Origin: Channallabes apus
Taxonomy: Eukaryota; Chordata; Actinopteri; Siluriformes; Clariidae
DNA: 64,000 bases
Direction: 5' to 3'
NCBI GenBank assembly: GCA_030522415.1
Contig: CM060104.1
Location: 10,427,501-10,491,500, forward strand
The position numbers and the translations under genes are program-made. Within the stretch, counting starts at the first letter, position 1, and each line of letters starts with the position of its first letter. Under the pieces are notes generated by a model, which saw nothing but the letters and a program-made list of their open reading frames with translations, was not told the origin of the DNA and ran no database searches. This document shows positions 11,926 to 24,168 of this stretch, piece after piece.

Positions 11926-12645
11926 AACATTTGATTTGGCTTGACTACAAGTCTTTACATGTTGTGTTTCCATGTTCAGCTTAATGTTTTAATGCGTTAT
12001 GGTTTCAATGGCATACTTTTAAGTGCACTAGTCCAGAGTGCTGATTTGAATGTTGCCACTTCACTGCTTCCGAGGGCTATTACGTTTTAACGTTTATTCT
12101 ACAGTTTGTTTAATGTATTTTCTGCTGTATTTTATTTCTAAATGAATGCTGTATTTTATTTATTTATTATTTTACACAATTTTGTTTAAAACAAGTATTT
12201 CAGGCCCTGGTGCCGTGCAGTTTTTTTCTATGGATGCAAAATTTAGCTGAATGCACTTTTATCAAAAAGACAACTTGGATCTAGACTGTGAATGTCACAA
12301 ATATTTGGTAATGTTGGTGAATAAACTGTTTAATTATATTTTAGTTGTGTGATTTATGAAAGATATAGATGAAATAATTACTTAAGTTTCTTTCCAAAAC
12401 ATAAATTAGCAATGTTTACATTATTATAGGGAGTAATATAAATTGATAAAACCAAGTTAAGGGAAAATCTCACAAAACAAAATGATAGTAATTTCATAAA
12501 ATTAAGGTTCCTGCAACTTTACTTGATTATTTTAAATAAATCTAATTTGTGCATTAAATATAATTATGTAACTTTTACTTGATTTCTTTTATTGTTAATT
12601 TAATTAAGTAAATTTTACCTGACAATTACGGGTGAGTTTTACTTA

Positions 12646-13502
12646 GGCTGAATCACAATTCTATTTTCTTCCCCTTGTCCCTTGAAACGAAGTGGAAAGG
12701 GGAAGGGTATAAATATTTCCCCTAAGAAATGGGACAACACTGTTATACGTCATCATACGTTGTCGCTGGTTCCTAATGTTACGTCAGAGGACATGCGCCG
12801 ATGTTTATCACACATTCCAATAAGAGAGATTACTCACTCCCAAAGGTTTTTTGCGCCGTATTTCGATTTTTAAAAAAGTTGCTCATTTTCACCACGAACA
12901 CGGATGAGTCTTCGGGTTTCTTCAGCCGTCCATATACAGAATATAAATTACAAAACTGTGGTCACGTTGCAATAAGTAAGAATAGTGTAAGCAAAACAAT
13001 AGTGTATGGCCGTAAGCAAAACGAACAATGCGTTATCAAATGCTCGGCAAAATGCCGTGCTACTGAACTTTCATATTTGTTTGTAGCATGCAGTAAAGTG
13101 TATGTGACATAAAAATATATACTTGTAATATTGTGCAATATGTGCTATCCGCTAGCAAACTTTAGCGATTTTTTTTGCAAACGTTTCTTTACAGAACATC
13201 ACCATAAACACAAACACAAGACTAAAGGTAATATACATATAATGAAAACTTGTCATAAAAATCTTTATTAATGGCAAAAATGACTTAACATTTATGGGTC
13301 TGTTTGCTCGAGTGAGCAGCCATGTTGAAAACTTCGCTTAGCCCTTCGTTTGAAGTGAGGTCCTGAAAAATCTTCGTTTGGAGGGCTATCTGGCCCTTCC
13401 CCCCTCCCCCTACACCTCCAACCAAAAGAGAAATGAGACACCACTACCCCTGCACGTGAACGCGTCAAATGGAAGGGTAGGGGGAAGGGTTGGGATTCAG
13501 CC
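12646..13502. mobile_element. Short inverted-terminal-repeat element (857 bp)
   Basis: Left end GGCTGAATCACAATTCT and right end complementary to GGCTGAATCCCAACCCTT, with CCCTT-rich subterminal runs at both ends. The flanks are TTA on both sides (12,643-12,645 and 13,503-13,505), consistent with a 3-bp TWA-type duplication as in PIF/Harbinger. A mutated TTAA target is not excluded. It contains no transposase frame and is non-autonomous. Confidence 0.6.
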
Positions 13503-13621
13503 TTAATATTGGAGCAATAAAATTTACTTAAAATCTGTGACCAAATTGTTATGAGGATTTTATCAAGTAAATCTTACAAGTTCTTTTTTTCAGTGCATGG
13601 GTGAACACGATGTTTTAAGAA

Positions 13622-14275
13622 TTTAACCCTCTGAGGTCCGAGGTGATTTTGGGGCCCTTGAGATGTTTGGACATGCTCTGATATTTGTGCTTTTTTCAGC
13701 TACTTATAATATATTATTGACCAACCTGTATTTTTCTTGTAATCAGCACAACCTATTCTACAATAATACCTGACTAAAATGAATGTATGTGTTTGCATTT
13801 TTTAGGAAAAAAAATATTATGCGTGGTTAGTAAGTTTTGTGGAAAAAAAAGTATCTGAAATAAGGCCATGAAACTCATACAGACAATTTGTTCACAAGAC
13901 ATTGTTTCACAAGGGCTGGTGGACTAGTGTTTTTGCTTCAAAATGATGTGAAAATGATCTTGTTTACTTGCTCACAGAAAACAATATAGTGATTAACACT
14001 TTTTATGTCACTTTTTGAGTGTAAAGGGTCTATGCGAGAAGGCGTGATCTATCATTACTAATGCAGTGATTCACACCTGAGAAGACAAAGGCCTGCATAC
14101 TGATCTGCATAATGAGCCATCAGACAGGTATGACTGAGAGAGGAGAGTTACAAGAAAGAATCTGAGGATAAAATAAGTTTATATATTTTCAGTGTTTAGG
14201 TTATTTGAGAATGTATTTGACACACAAAAAAATCTTGAGATTAATTTGCGAGATCAGTTAAACAGTTTATTAGGA
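13622..14275. mobile_element. piggyBac-like repeat, right end missing
   Basis: Begins TTAACCCTCTGAGGTCC: a TTAA target followed by a CCCT-type terminus, as in piggyBac elements. It matches 61,226-61,765 closely, though that copy lacks the first part and has an internal deletion. Similarity stops at GAACAATCAA (about 14,275), where DIRS-like sequence begins. No transposase is present. Confidence 0.55.
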
Positions 14276-14531
14276 ACAATCAAATATATGTGTATAAAAT
14301 AAAATAAATGGGGGTGGCCCCCCCAATAGGGAAAGGCACCCAGAATTCCTTTTTAACGAATATGTGTTCTCCCTGGCACCCCCAGGAGGTCGGTGTTTTG
14401 CTCCGCCACCACTGGTGTTCGGGCAACACCAGTCTCCAATAGGCTGTTAGTTCTTCGGTTTTTCCTGCCATGCTTCAGGATGCCGAACATCTAACATCTT
14501 CCCCCCCCGTTTAACCAAGCTGCCGAAACTT

Positions 14532-15400
14532 TTGCCCTTTTATGAGAAACTGGCAGCGTGGAAGCTACTGCCAAGTATATCTCCTTGGGTACTAAGCACT
14601 GGAGAGAGGAACTACAGGATTCAGTTCTCACTTCACCTTCTGTGTTTTCAATGGCGTGGCCTCCACTTCCATGAAACCAGAAAGTGCGCATCTGCTGACA
14701 GGCTGCCGGGGAAGGGGGCCATGGAACATGCTCCCCCACCAGACAGTGAGTCAGGCTACTACAGTCGGTATTCTTGGTTCCCAAGAGGAACGGGGGCTGC
14801 GTCCAATATTTCAGATTCTGCGGGCTCTCCCGCTACCTGAAAATCAATGAATACAGTTCAGTTCTTGACTGTAAAGGTGATTGCTCTCAACCCTACCAAG
14901 TGATTGTTTCTGACAATCGATTTAAGGACGCTTACTTTCATACAGAAACATTGCCACAACACAGGGAGATCCTGAGGTTCGCTTTCGGGGGCGAAGCTTA
15001 CCAGTATCGGGTCCTTCCATTGGTCTAGCTCACCCGCACACATACAAAATACACGGATTTAGCCCTGGCTCTTACGGGAGTCCCAGGGCATCCAATGGCT
15101 AGTGCTTCGACATCAGCATGTCGTCCTAGCTCATCTCTGTTCTCAGGACTGGGACCCAACGCCACGAAAGCGTGCTCTTTCCTGTGCAGAGGACAACACA
15201 TTGGGTGCTATATGGGATTCGGTCGTAAGCGGGCACAGCTGTCTCCTGCTCGTATCGAACCCATTCTCAACACCCTCAAGGAAAACAAGCTAGACCAGAA
15301 AGTGACCATCACTTTCAGACATCCTAGCTCTCATGGCAGCTGTATCCACGGTGACACCTTTGGACCTTCTGCACATGAGAGCATTCTAAGTTGTGGCTAA
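14532..15400 (+). pseudogene. DIRS reverse transcriptase remnants
   Basis: Three shifted frames carry DIRS reverse-transcriptase landmarks. These are YRIQFS near the start, SESGYYSRY (about 14,750), then DAYFHTE...LRFAFGGEAYQYRVLP (14,920-15,028), where DIRS proteins read KDAYFHI and LPFGLS. AQLSPARIEPIL is at about 15,236. The FADD catalytic region is not recognisable between 15,028 and 15,236. Non-functional. Confidence 0.75.
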
Positions 15401-15517
15401 GAACCAGGGGATATCACTAGGGCCAATCCCCAATATGGGTTACGCGCCAGGTGCTTCGTACCCTTTCTACGTGGTTCAGACCCCGGTCTCTACTCTGGGT
15501 CCCACTCTAAGTTCATC

Positions 15518-15913
15518 TTGTCATCGCTGAGGCTAACGACAGATGCTTCCCTCATAGGCTGGGGTGCGGTCTCTGATGACTGTCCAGCCCAAGGGAGCTG
15601 GAGAGGCTATCTTCTCGCATGGCACAGCAATCGCCTCGAAATGATGGCTCTATTTCTGGCCCTAAAGCACTTCCTCCAGCAGTTGAGAGGCTGCCATGTC
15701 CTAGTGCGGGGGACAACACTATGGCAGTCTCATATATTATCGCCAGGGCGGACTGTGCTCGCGCCGCTAACAGCTAGCGCACCAGGTTCCTGTCCCTCAG
15801 AGCGATTTACATTCCAGCATGAATGCGGGAGCAGTAGTACTGTCCAGTCTATCTCTGACACACGGGGAATGGTAACCCCACTCCGAAGTAGTCAGGGAGA
15901 GATTTTCATGTAG
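15518..15913 (+). pseudogene. DIRS RNase H remnant
   Basis: Frame of 131 codons opening with LTTDASLIGWGAV, the first catalytic Asp block of the RNase H fold. NRLEMMALFLALKHFL (second catalytic acidic helix) and HVLVR follow. After that the expected TDN block is frameshifted. Confidence 0.75.
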
Positions 15914-15959
15914 CAAGGCGGACCTCTTGCCTTCTAAGATATGCTTCGCCTTTTACTGC

Positions 15960-17823
15960 TCTTCAGATTTACGTCCACCGCATCAGCTAGTGGCGTAGGT
16001 CAGAGCAGCTTCTACATGTTTTGGATGAGAGATGCTATTGCCCTCTCCTATGAGGCGCGTGGGTTCACTTCGCCTCTGGGAATCAGGGCTCTTTGAACCC
16101 TGGGGATTGCCTCATCTATTGCATTAGCAAGAGGAATTCCCCTGCAGCAAGTATATGCTAAGCAGGTAAACCCAGTCCACTGCCGAATTGTTTCAGTGCT
16201 GGAGTTTCCCTCCTCGGGTCTGTGCCCTAGTACTCTCAGGACGTACGTGACTGCATCCTCTCTCAACTATCTTCAGAAAGCTCCATAAACCCAACAGGCA
16301 CCCTATTGCTCTTGAAGCCTTCTGTCCTCCGCGCTTACAGCTTCGGAGCAGGAGAGACTTCACTTGCTGTGTCCAGCTTGTGCTCTTCAGATCTACGTCC
16401 ACCGCATCAGCTAGTGGCGTAGGTCAGAGCAGTGTTTCTACATGTTCTGGATGAGACATGCTATTGCCCTCTCCTATGAGGCGCGTGGCCTCACTTCGCC
16501 TCTAGGAATCAGGGCTCTTTCAGCCAAAGGGATTGCCTCATCTATTGCACTAGCAAGAGGTATTCCCCTGCAGCAAGTGTCTGCTAAGCAGGTAAACCCA
16601 GTCCACTGCCGAATTGTTTCAGTGCTGGAGTTTCCCTCCTCGCAACAGGCACCCTATTGCTCTTCAAGCCTTCTGTCCTCCGCGCTTACAGCTTCGGAGC
16701 AGGAGAGACTTCACTTGCTGTGTCCAGCTTGTGCTCTTCAGATCTACGTCCACCGCATCAGCTAGTGGCGTAGGTCAGAGCAGTTTCTACATGTGCTGGA
16801 TGAGACATGCTATTGCCCTCTCCTATGAGGCGCGTGGCCTCACTTCGCCTCTAGGAATCAGGGCTCTTTCAGCCAAAGGGATTGCCTCATCTATTGCACT
16901 AGCAAGAGGTATTCCCCTGCAGCAAGTGTCTGCTAAGCAGGTAAACCCAGTCCACTGCCGAATTGTTTCAGTGCTGGAGTTTCCGTCCTCGGGTCTATGC
17001 CCTAGCACTTTCAGGACGTGCGTAACTGCATCCTCTCTCAACTATCTTCCAAAAGCTAACTATAAACCCAACAGGCACCCTATTGCTTTTGAAGCCTTCT
17101 GTCCTCCGCGCTTACAGCTTCGGAGCAGGAGAGACTTAACTTGCTGTGTCCAGCTTGTGCTCTTCAGATCTACGTCCACCGCATCAGCTAGTGGCGTAGG
17201 TCAGAGCAACTTCTTCATGCTCTGGATGAGAGATGCTATTGCCCTCTCCTATGAGGCGCGTGGGCTCACTTCGCCTCTAGGAATCAGGGCTCATTCAACC
17301 AGGGGATCGCCTCAGCTATTGGATTAGCAAGAGGTATTCCCCTGCAACAAGTGTGTGCCAAGCAGGTAGACCCAGTCCACTGCCAAAATGTTTCAGTGCT
17401 GGAGCTTCTGCAGTAAAAGCTTGTCCTTGGGCTTGTGCCCTAGTACCCTCAGGATTTTCTTAGCTGCATTGTTTGAAGCCTTCTGTCCTCCGCCTTTTAC
17501 AGCTTCGGAGCAGGAGAAACTTCACTTACTATCCAGTATGTGCTCTTCAGATTCACGTCCACCGCATCAGCTAGTGGCGTAAGTCAGAGCGCCACTATAC
17601 TGGGTGAGAGATGCATATTGCCCTCTCCTATGAGGCGCGTGGGTTCACTTCGCCTCTGGGAAGCAGGGCTCACCCAACCAGGGTGATCATCCCAGTCTCA
17701 CCAGCAGGAGGTATCCCCTGCAGTAATTGTGTGGCGCGAAGGGTTGGTTCCTCCCCGCACACATTTCTTACATTTATAAATCTAGATGTTCATGCTACTC
17801 CGGGCTCACTGCCCCCGAGTTAG
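15960..17823 (+). repeat. Five tandem copies of the DIRS tyrosine-recombinase C-terminus
   Basis: The block that begins CTTCAG.T.TACGTCCACCG starts at about 15,963, 16,385, 16,737, 17,162 and 17,546, at spacings of about 422, 352, 425 and 384 bp. Each encodes the recombinase stretch AIALSYEARG.TSPLG.RA. The catalytic HxxR motif is kept as RAHSTRG in copy 4 and RAHPTR in copy 5. Copies 2 and 3 read RALSAKG and would be inactive. Only copy 5 runs on to the natural C-terminus (SSPHTFLTFINLDV). Copies 3-4 share an open frame of 237 codons (16,614-17,327). The unequal unit lengths suggest repeated unequal exchange or template switching. Confidence 0.8.
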
Positions 17824-17923
17824 CGGCCCAGGCATAGCTCTGAGACCTTCTTGGCTTTGTGCGCACACGCTACACAACCTTGGGGTCCAGACACCTGTAG
17901 TGCGGCGGCGTTGGTATTCTCGT

Positions 17924-18310
17924 TCCCATAGTGTTTTCACGCAGCATCGAGTGTAGCCTTGCTAGGGAACGTCTCAGGTTACATTTCTGTAACCCTGTTC
18001 CCTGAAAGGCGGGAACGAGATGCTGCGTCGCAATGCCGCACTACCACGTGACCGGACGGCTGTTCAGACAAATTAATCTGAGGTCGTTGCCGGCTCACCT
18101 GTTTTTATAACCTCCACCTACATCTAATCAGATGACGTCACCTGTCGAGGTTATATATAGCCAAAAACTTTGGCGTGTTTTCACAGCATGCTTCAACGAC
18201 CGGCAACGCGACAAACTGGTTCCCATAGCGTTTTCACGCAGCATCTCGTTCCCGCCTTTCAGGGAACAGGGTTACAGAAATGTAACCCGAGACGTTCTCT
18301 CCTTGAGTCC
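17924..18310. repeat. DIRS terminal inverted repeat structure
   Basis: 61-bp arms at 17,968-18,028 and 18,236-18,296 are inverted copies containing GTAACCCTGTTCCCTGAAAG. A 26-bp segment (GTTCCCATAG.GTTTTCACGC) is repeated directly at 17,922 and 18,219. DIRS elements carry such terminal and internal complementary repeats for circular-intermediate replication. The 207-bp spacer contains a TATATA-like stretch (18,154-18,160) that could be promoter sequence. Confidence 0.7.
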
Positions 18311-18880
18311 TCCCGCCCCCAAAACACATATGAACATTTTGATTGGCTGTGCCTTTCCCTGCCATCATGTGATAGACGATTGGCTGCGTTCAGACACAAG
18401 CAGCGCCAAATGCAGTGGACTCACATTCAGTACAGCAGGCCAGGATATAGTCTGTGAATACGGACGTAAAACTAACAGCAGATTAAACAGCTAAATGTAA
18501 AAGTATAAATATGATCCCTGTCAGTCTCCTAATCTAGTGACTGTTTGTCAGAAATCAGTATTGTGAAAGAAATTGATAAACTAATATACTAATATTGCCA
18601 TATGGCTATAATTTTGTTGACACCAATAGACAATCCACTTCAGAAAAATAGTTTTTAAAATGCATTCACTTACTTGGCGAACATTAATGATTTGATTCGA
18701 GGTTTGCACACTAAGACTCAGAAAAAGTGAAATAAAATGATTGCTGTTTAAATGGCATGTGTTTATCCTGTTTTGTCAGGTAACAGAACCTAAACACCTG
18801 TGCTGTATATCAGACAGCGATGGAGAGAGTGTAGTCATTAGCACTCATCAGGCAATGTCTATGGCCAACTGACTGCACTC
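18311..18880. other. Unassigned
   Basis: No repeat boundary or believable gene recognised. The last 100 bp may belong to the Tc1 remnant that follows. Confidence 0.3.
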
Positions 18881-18881
18881 A

Positions 18882-19113
18882 GACCAAAGGGGGCTGAATA
18901 ATTACACACACCCCACTTTTCAGTTATTTATTTGCAAAAAAAAAAATGTTTGAAATCATGTATGATTTTCGTTCCACTTCTCGCGTGTACACCACTTTGT
19001 ATTGGTCTTTCACGTGGAATTCCAATAAAATTGATTCATGTTTGTGGCTGTAATGTGACAAAATGTGGAAAAGTTCACGTGGGGGCGAATACTTTTGCAA
19101 GCCACTTTTGCAA
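18882..19113 (+). mobile_element. Isolated Tc1-like element end
   Basis: Contains the usual 3' region of fish Tc1 elements: GGGGGCTGAATAATTA, CCCCACTTTTCAG, GTTCCACTTC, and the terminal GGGCGAATACTTTTGCAAG. The last GCAAGCCACTTTT unit is duplicated. No transposase is attached. Confidence 0.65.
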
Positions 19114-19209
19114 GCCACTTTTGGCTGAGGCATTCTCTGTCCATGCTCATAAGGAATCCCTCAATGTTTTTCAATTAGGGGACAGAAGCAGATCAGCCAT
19201 GTTGTAGTT

Positions 19210-20860
19210 CAGGTGAAGAGGCGAGTTCACAGGAGGTCAATCTGAATGTTGATTATACAGTATATAACATATAATATGTGTGCGTGTATTATACATGTTG
19301 ATTATACTAATATTTAGCATTATGAGGAGTGATAGGCTGAGGATGTAAGTGATTCATTAGTGTTTTTGGCAAAAGTTTTGAACTGACATTTCACTTTTTT
19401 GTCACGCTTTGTTCATCAGGTGGCAATGCTGTCCGGTCCTAGTGCAGTCAGAGGGGAAGAGTTAGGGTCAAAGCCATTGTTCACCCCCAAAAAAACTTTA
19501 CTCACTATTTACTCCTTAAGTGGTTCCAAACTTTAATGATTTTCTTTATTTTGTTGAATACAAAATAAGATATTGGGGGAAAAAGCTGAAAACATTGACT
19601 TCCGTAGCAGGAAAAACAAATACTATGTAAATCAATGATTACAGGTTTTCAGCATTCTACAAAATATCATCTTTAGTGTTTATCAGAAGAAAAAAAGAAC
19701 AGCCTGGACAATATTGATGTCAAACAAATATGCCAGCAGTTTATTTTTGTTAACGAGAGGCGAAGGCATGTTTTTGTCTCCTTCATATAGGAGCAATAGG
19801 CATTGAGCTGTTGTGTGGTACTCTACCTAGTAGTTCATGTTTAGATGTAATCTACTTTTATATATATACAGATGATTGAGATGTTTCATTTGCACTAGGG
19901 CTCAATAAAGAATAGTTTTTATTTTATTAAAGACTATCTTTTTGTCAGTTATGAAACATTCCTTTAACTTTACACTATTCCTTAATTTAACTTAATGAAT
20001 TGCATTTCGAGTGGATTAATATAAATCGAAGCATTGCTAGTATTAATGTAAAGTGATTTCGCACCATATTAAGAAAAACATGTATTCAGTGGACATAGTT
20101 GGGGTGGGAGGTTGGTAGGTGGATGGGGCAGGGGTTTGGGGGTTGGTGGGTGGAATAGGGGATTGGGGGATGGGGTATTAGTTGGAGTCATAGGTAGCAA
20201 ACCTACGCCCTTGTGTGAGTGTGTGTGTGTGTGTGTGTATGTGTGTGTATATATGGAAATATAATTAATATTTTCGTGTTTAATTACAAAAAAAAAACAT
20301 TTTAATGGTTAGTGATTGTTGCAGACATTTACACTATTTTTGAAAACTATTAAGTTCTCCTTCAACGTGTCATAGCCGATAACTGCCCATTTGAAGCCTT
20401 TGAATGGTGTTAAAAATACTTGCAAAACAAGTATTGCAGCCATACATTGGAGGGAACTTCTGAGGTGGTCAGTGATTGATGGCACGGTCGGTCGGAGGGG
20501 GTTGTGATCACACCTATAGATCTTTTGTTCTAGGCTATCGGTCAAATATCTCTCCACTTGGAAGCAAAAACATGCAAGGGATTTCAGCATCTCGACGCAC
20601 ATACTAAGCTGTTTATAAAGTAGACACTGTTTGTTTTTTCATTTTGTAATCTTTCCCGTGTTTACCGTGTACTGTACAATGTATATTCATTTTTTAATGA
20701 ATTACTGTAAATAAACTACACATTCCGTTGATTTACCAGAAATGACTTTTCAGTTTTTTGTGTGTGCTAAACTAAACTTCAGGGTCAAAGTAATATCGAT
20801 TTTATTTGAAAAGTATTATATATTTACAATGCTGATAAGTTCAAGCTTAGATTCATATAT
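19210..20860. other. Unassigned AT-rich stretch with G-rich and TG tracts
   Basis: No gene recognised. A G-rich strand at 20,100-20,180 (runs such as GGGGTGGGAGG and GGGGGTTGG) could form quadruplexes. A TG microsatellite is at about 20,215-20,250. A 97-codon minus frame at 20,309-20,602 shows no recognisable feature. Confidence 0.4.
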
Positions 20861-20869
20861 AAACTGCTT

Positions 20870-21124
20870 CAAAGTCTTTCCGTGACCGCTGAAATCCGAC
20901 AGACGCAGGGCTCAAGGGAGGTGTGTCTGTGTGTGTGCGCGCGCGTGTGTATGTGTGTGTGTGCGCGTGCGCTGTAGCCTGTCCTATTTTCAGCGGATTT
21001 TTCCGCTACCGCAGATCAGTTTATCAACTTGTAATATATACATTTTAGGAATATATTAACATGTGCAGACATTTAAGGGTGCGCTGCCCTCTCTTGCCCC
21101 TGCGTAGAGCCTACACACACACAC

Positions 21125-21174
<50 letters not shown>

Positions 21175-21800
21175 TATATAAATACACATTTGGAATCTGC
21201 ATCTACATTTTCTGTTACAAGTATAGAATTAGGTTCAGCTGAGACTCATGATCAATGGTGTTAGGGTACTTATGTAGTGATAATTAGTTTCAGCCAGATC
21301 ATTAAAACTAACAATGGACTATGACACTCTTGAGAGGGGATATGAAGGTGTTATTCATTTATTTATTCTCTACAAGGGTGCGAACTACACTACAGACTAA
21401 ACTATAACTCTCTCTTACTACTATAAAAATCCTAAATATAAACAAACAAAATACAGCTTTTTTTCCTCAGAGGTAAACGGAGAAGTGAAGCTGTTCAGCT
21501 GTTTACTGTCACTGCAGCTTCTTCAAAGTCTTCCCACTCCGTGACCGCTGAAATCCGACACGACACCACGTTAGGCTGCGTCTTGACTCATTTGTATACC
21601 GACGGTGATTGGATGTTTCCCGAGGGCTCAGGGGAGTGTGTGTGTCTGTGTGTGTGTGTGTGTCTATGTGTGTGCGTGCGCGCGGGTACTTGTTCTACTG
21701 TTATAAAAACTCTAAATATAAACAAACAAAATACAGCTTTTTTTTCAGAGGTAAACGGAAAAGTGAAGATGTTCAGTGTCACTATGCAGATGTTACACTC
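20870..21800. repeat. Local duplications with TG and TCTA microsatellites
   Basis: A block starting CTTCAAAGTCTT..CCGTGACCGCTGAAATCCGAC occurs at about 20,870 and 21,520. A second block (TAAATATAAACAAACAAAATACAGC) occurs at about 21,433 and 21,715, each followed by AGAGGTAAACGGA.AAGTGAAG. TG/CG tracts lie at 20,925-20,970 and 21,637-21,680, and (TCTA)n at about 21,126-21,172. Confidence 0.6.
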
Positions 21801-22639
21801 AGTGGAGTTACCGAAATCTTTGCTTTAGTTCTCATTGAGTTGCCACACATCATTTCCACATTTCCCTCGCTTTTATTACTCTTATGTGAGCATAAACAGT
21901 GAAACATTCCACAGGTTTATAATACACCGCGGCCAAGTGAACCACGTTCCCGTCGAACGAAACGAGGCATAATCGTGGTGTTTGCTTCGGTTATGACACA
22001 CCATAGTTTATTACCTGCTGTGGTAGATCTGAATATTTATTCAAACACAATAATAAAGCTTTATATCCTCAGGAGGGCTCATTACATTGTTTTAGCGATA
22101 GTTTCACGGAAGCGAGTTCAGAACTAATCTAACCAATCCAAAAAAAAAAAAAAAACATCCGAAGCTTCAAATAGAATGAACGAACTAATGAAATTAATAT
22201 ATATGTAATTGATATACTGTATATACAGACGTGTGTGTGTCATTTTAATTCAAATGAACATTTTAATGCTTTCTGATACACTTATCAACTTATCCACATA
22301 CACTTATCAACACAAACTCTCCGTGCACGCACACACAATCTCTAAAAAATTAATATTAATAACATACATATACAAATAAACAAATGTAGGTGTAATAAAA
22401 GTAGTCGTGATGTCAGTACTCGCCCAGCAAACCAGCCTTTTGCAGCGGCTTAAAACGTATGAATTATCTTCAAATATACAAAAAAAAAGCGAAAAGACAC
22501 TCGATTATTATGCATAGGTTATTTGTTTAATTCAAAAAGTTCATAAAAACACTTTAAAACGAGAGAAAAACTGTTAAAATCCTCGTTCGCCTTCTCAGCG
22601 TTAGGTAGCGAGTGACGTCATGATTTCAATCTGCGCGCC
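21801..22639. other. Unassigned
   Basis: No coding or element signal recognised apart from a poly-A run at 22,140-22,155. Confidence 0.3.
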
Positions 22640-22815
22640 ACCGGGGAAACATAGGGAAATTGACTTTCCCGGACCACCGGCTTTTAGATAAAGTCCTTCT
22701 ATGCGCCATCTGGTGGATATTCAGTCAAGCACAACACATTTATTTTAAATTCCCGAATGTTGCCTCCGGCAAGTCGCGGCAAGCCGCGCGCTAAATTGCG
22801 GCATACCGCGGGAAA
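22640..22815 (+). repeat. Dispersed repeat 'A', copy 1
   Basis: Shares GGCTTTTAGATAAAGTCCTT, GCGCCAT.TGG.GGATATTCAG and a GC-rich CGCGGCAAG stretch with 31,390-31,520 in inverted orientation. The family is not recognised. Confidence 0.55.
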
Positions 22816-22930
22816 ACATGCAGGGTTTTAAGGGCGACATCTGTAATGAACTTCATCACAATATGCAAATTTTTTGAGAAGGACCTGTTGTCAAAGAGTT
22901 GGGCTGATAATAATAAAAATAATGATGATT

Positions 22931-22978
<48 letters not shown>

Positions 22979-23989
22979 TAAATACATTTTTGGGTTTTAA
23001 GAACTCTATCAAAAGAGCAAAGACAACCTTAGAATGAGTGGAAGGTGAGAATCCTGAATGGAGAATACTGCCTATGACATGGTGCTAATTGCTCTGTGTG
23101 TGTTTTTTTTCTTTGGCGGGGGGATGGGATCTTTAGACCTGTCTGCGCAAATGTGTTGAGAAATGCATGAGCGCACATAGACACCTGTCCATCCACAAAT
23201 GCTTTAACTGTTGTCTTGTAAATCGTTGATTAAACCTATGACCACAGCTGTTCAGCAGTCCTAAACACAAGCACAGTGTCTGTTTTTGTCCTTAACTAAA
23301 GGACATCAATATGTTAATAATTTACACGGTGATAACATTGCTTATTACATTATTTAGCAAAATAAACAATGTTTAAAATTAAACAAACAACAAAGTGAGT
23401 GTTCCATACATTAACGTACTGTGGACCACAAAATGCCCCAACAAACATAGCAACAGTTTACAGTACAAAGAGTATGTGCGCTGGGGGGATTGGAAGGTGA
23501 ATGAGGATACCTCATTTAAAAGACAAAAGATGGTCAGAGGTGTAAATGCGCATCTCCGCTTTGCTCTTTGGTGTGCGTGTGTTTGTGTTTTAGGTTCCTA
23601 GAAGTGCATTCTTAAATTCAGTCTGTCTGAATCTTTATAAATGCCAAGTTGGGAAAACCATGTTTGAGGAAACGACAACAATTATTAAACACTTGATCAT
23701 TTACGTCTGTGCTATTTTCTGCTTATGTGACCCATATTTTATTTTTTTCTTAGTTTAAAAAGGCTTTGGGTTTTACGAACTTCATTAAAGGAAGGAGTGG
23801 AATGTGAGAAATCTCAATGGAGAATGTACTGACTCCGCCCACTACCGACTATTAGATGGTGCTATGATAGATTCTTTCGACCTGCCGGCACGCAAATGTT
23901 TGTGTTACAAACCTGATGAATGCAGGAGTACACATACACAGACCTGTGGCACTTTAACCGTTAGTCTATCAACGTTGTCTTGTAAAAAC

Positions 23990-24168
23990 ATTTACATTTA
24001 GGCATTTGGCAGACGCTCAGAGAGACTTACTTTTTTTTTTATCTCATCTGAGCAGTTAAGGGCCTTGCTCAAGGGCCCGACAGTGGCAACTTGGTGGTTC
24101 TGGGGTTTGAACCTAGGATCTTCTGAACCGTAGTCCAATGCCTTAACCACTGAGCCATAAATAGCTTA
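23990..24168 (-). mobile_element. tRNA-derived SINE, minus strand
   Basis: On the minus strand it starts ATGGCTCAGTGGTTAAGGCA (polymerase III A-box region), has GGTTCAAACCCC as B box, and ends in the conserved fish SINE/LINE tail near TCTGAGCGTCTGCCAAATGC. TTTACATTT borders the tail side. It is absent from the matching position in the inverted T1 copy 3, which lacks about 0.5 kb here. Confidence 0.75.

Larger units (their letters stand above)
14300..18310 (+). mobile_element. DIRS-like tyrosine-recombinase retrotransposon (decayed)
   Basis: Order on the plus strand is reverse transcriptase remnants (14,530-15,400), RNase H (15,518-15,913), an amplified tyrosine-recombinase C-terminus (15,960-17,820), then inverted terminal sequence (17,920-18,310). 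This is DIRS order, and the 3' repeat (TTACATTTCTGTAACCCTG and its inverse) is a widespread fish DIRS terminus. The left terminal repeat and gag are not seen. The element is broken by multiple frameshifts and stops. Confidence 0.85.

Noticed and set aside
20309..20602. 97-codon minus-strand frame as a gene
   Set aside because: No recognisable domain, no promoter or polyadenylation context, and composition like the surrounding non-coding sequence.
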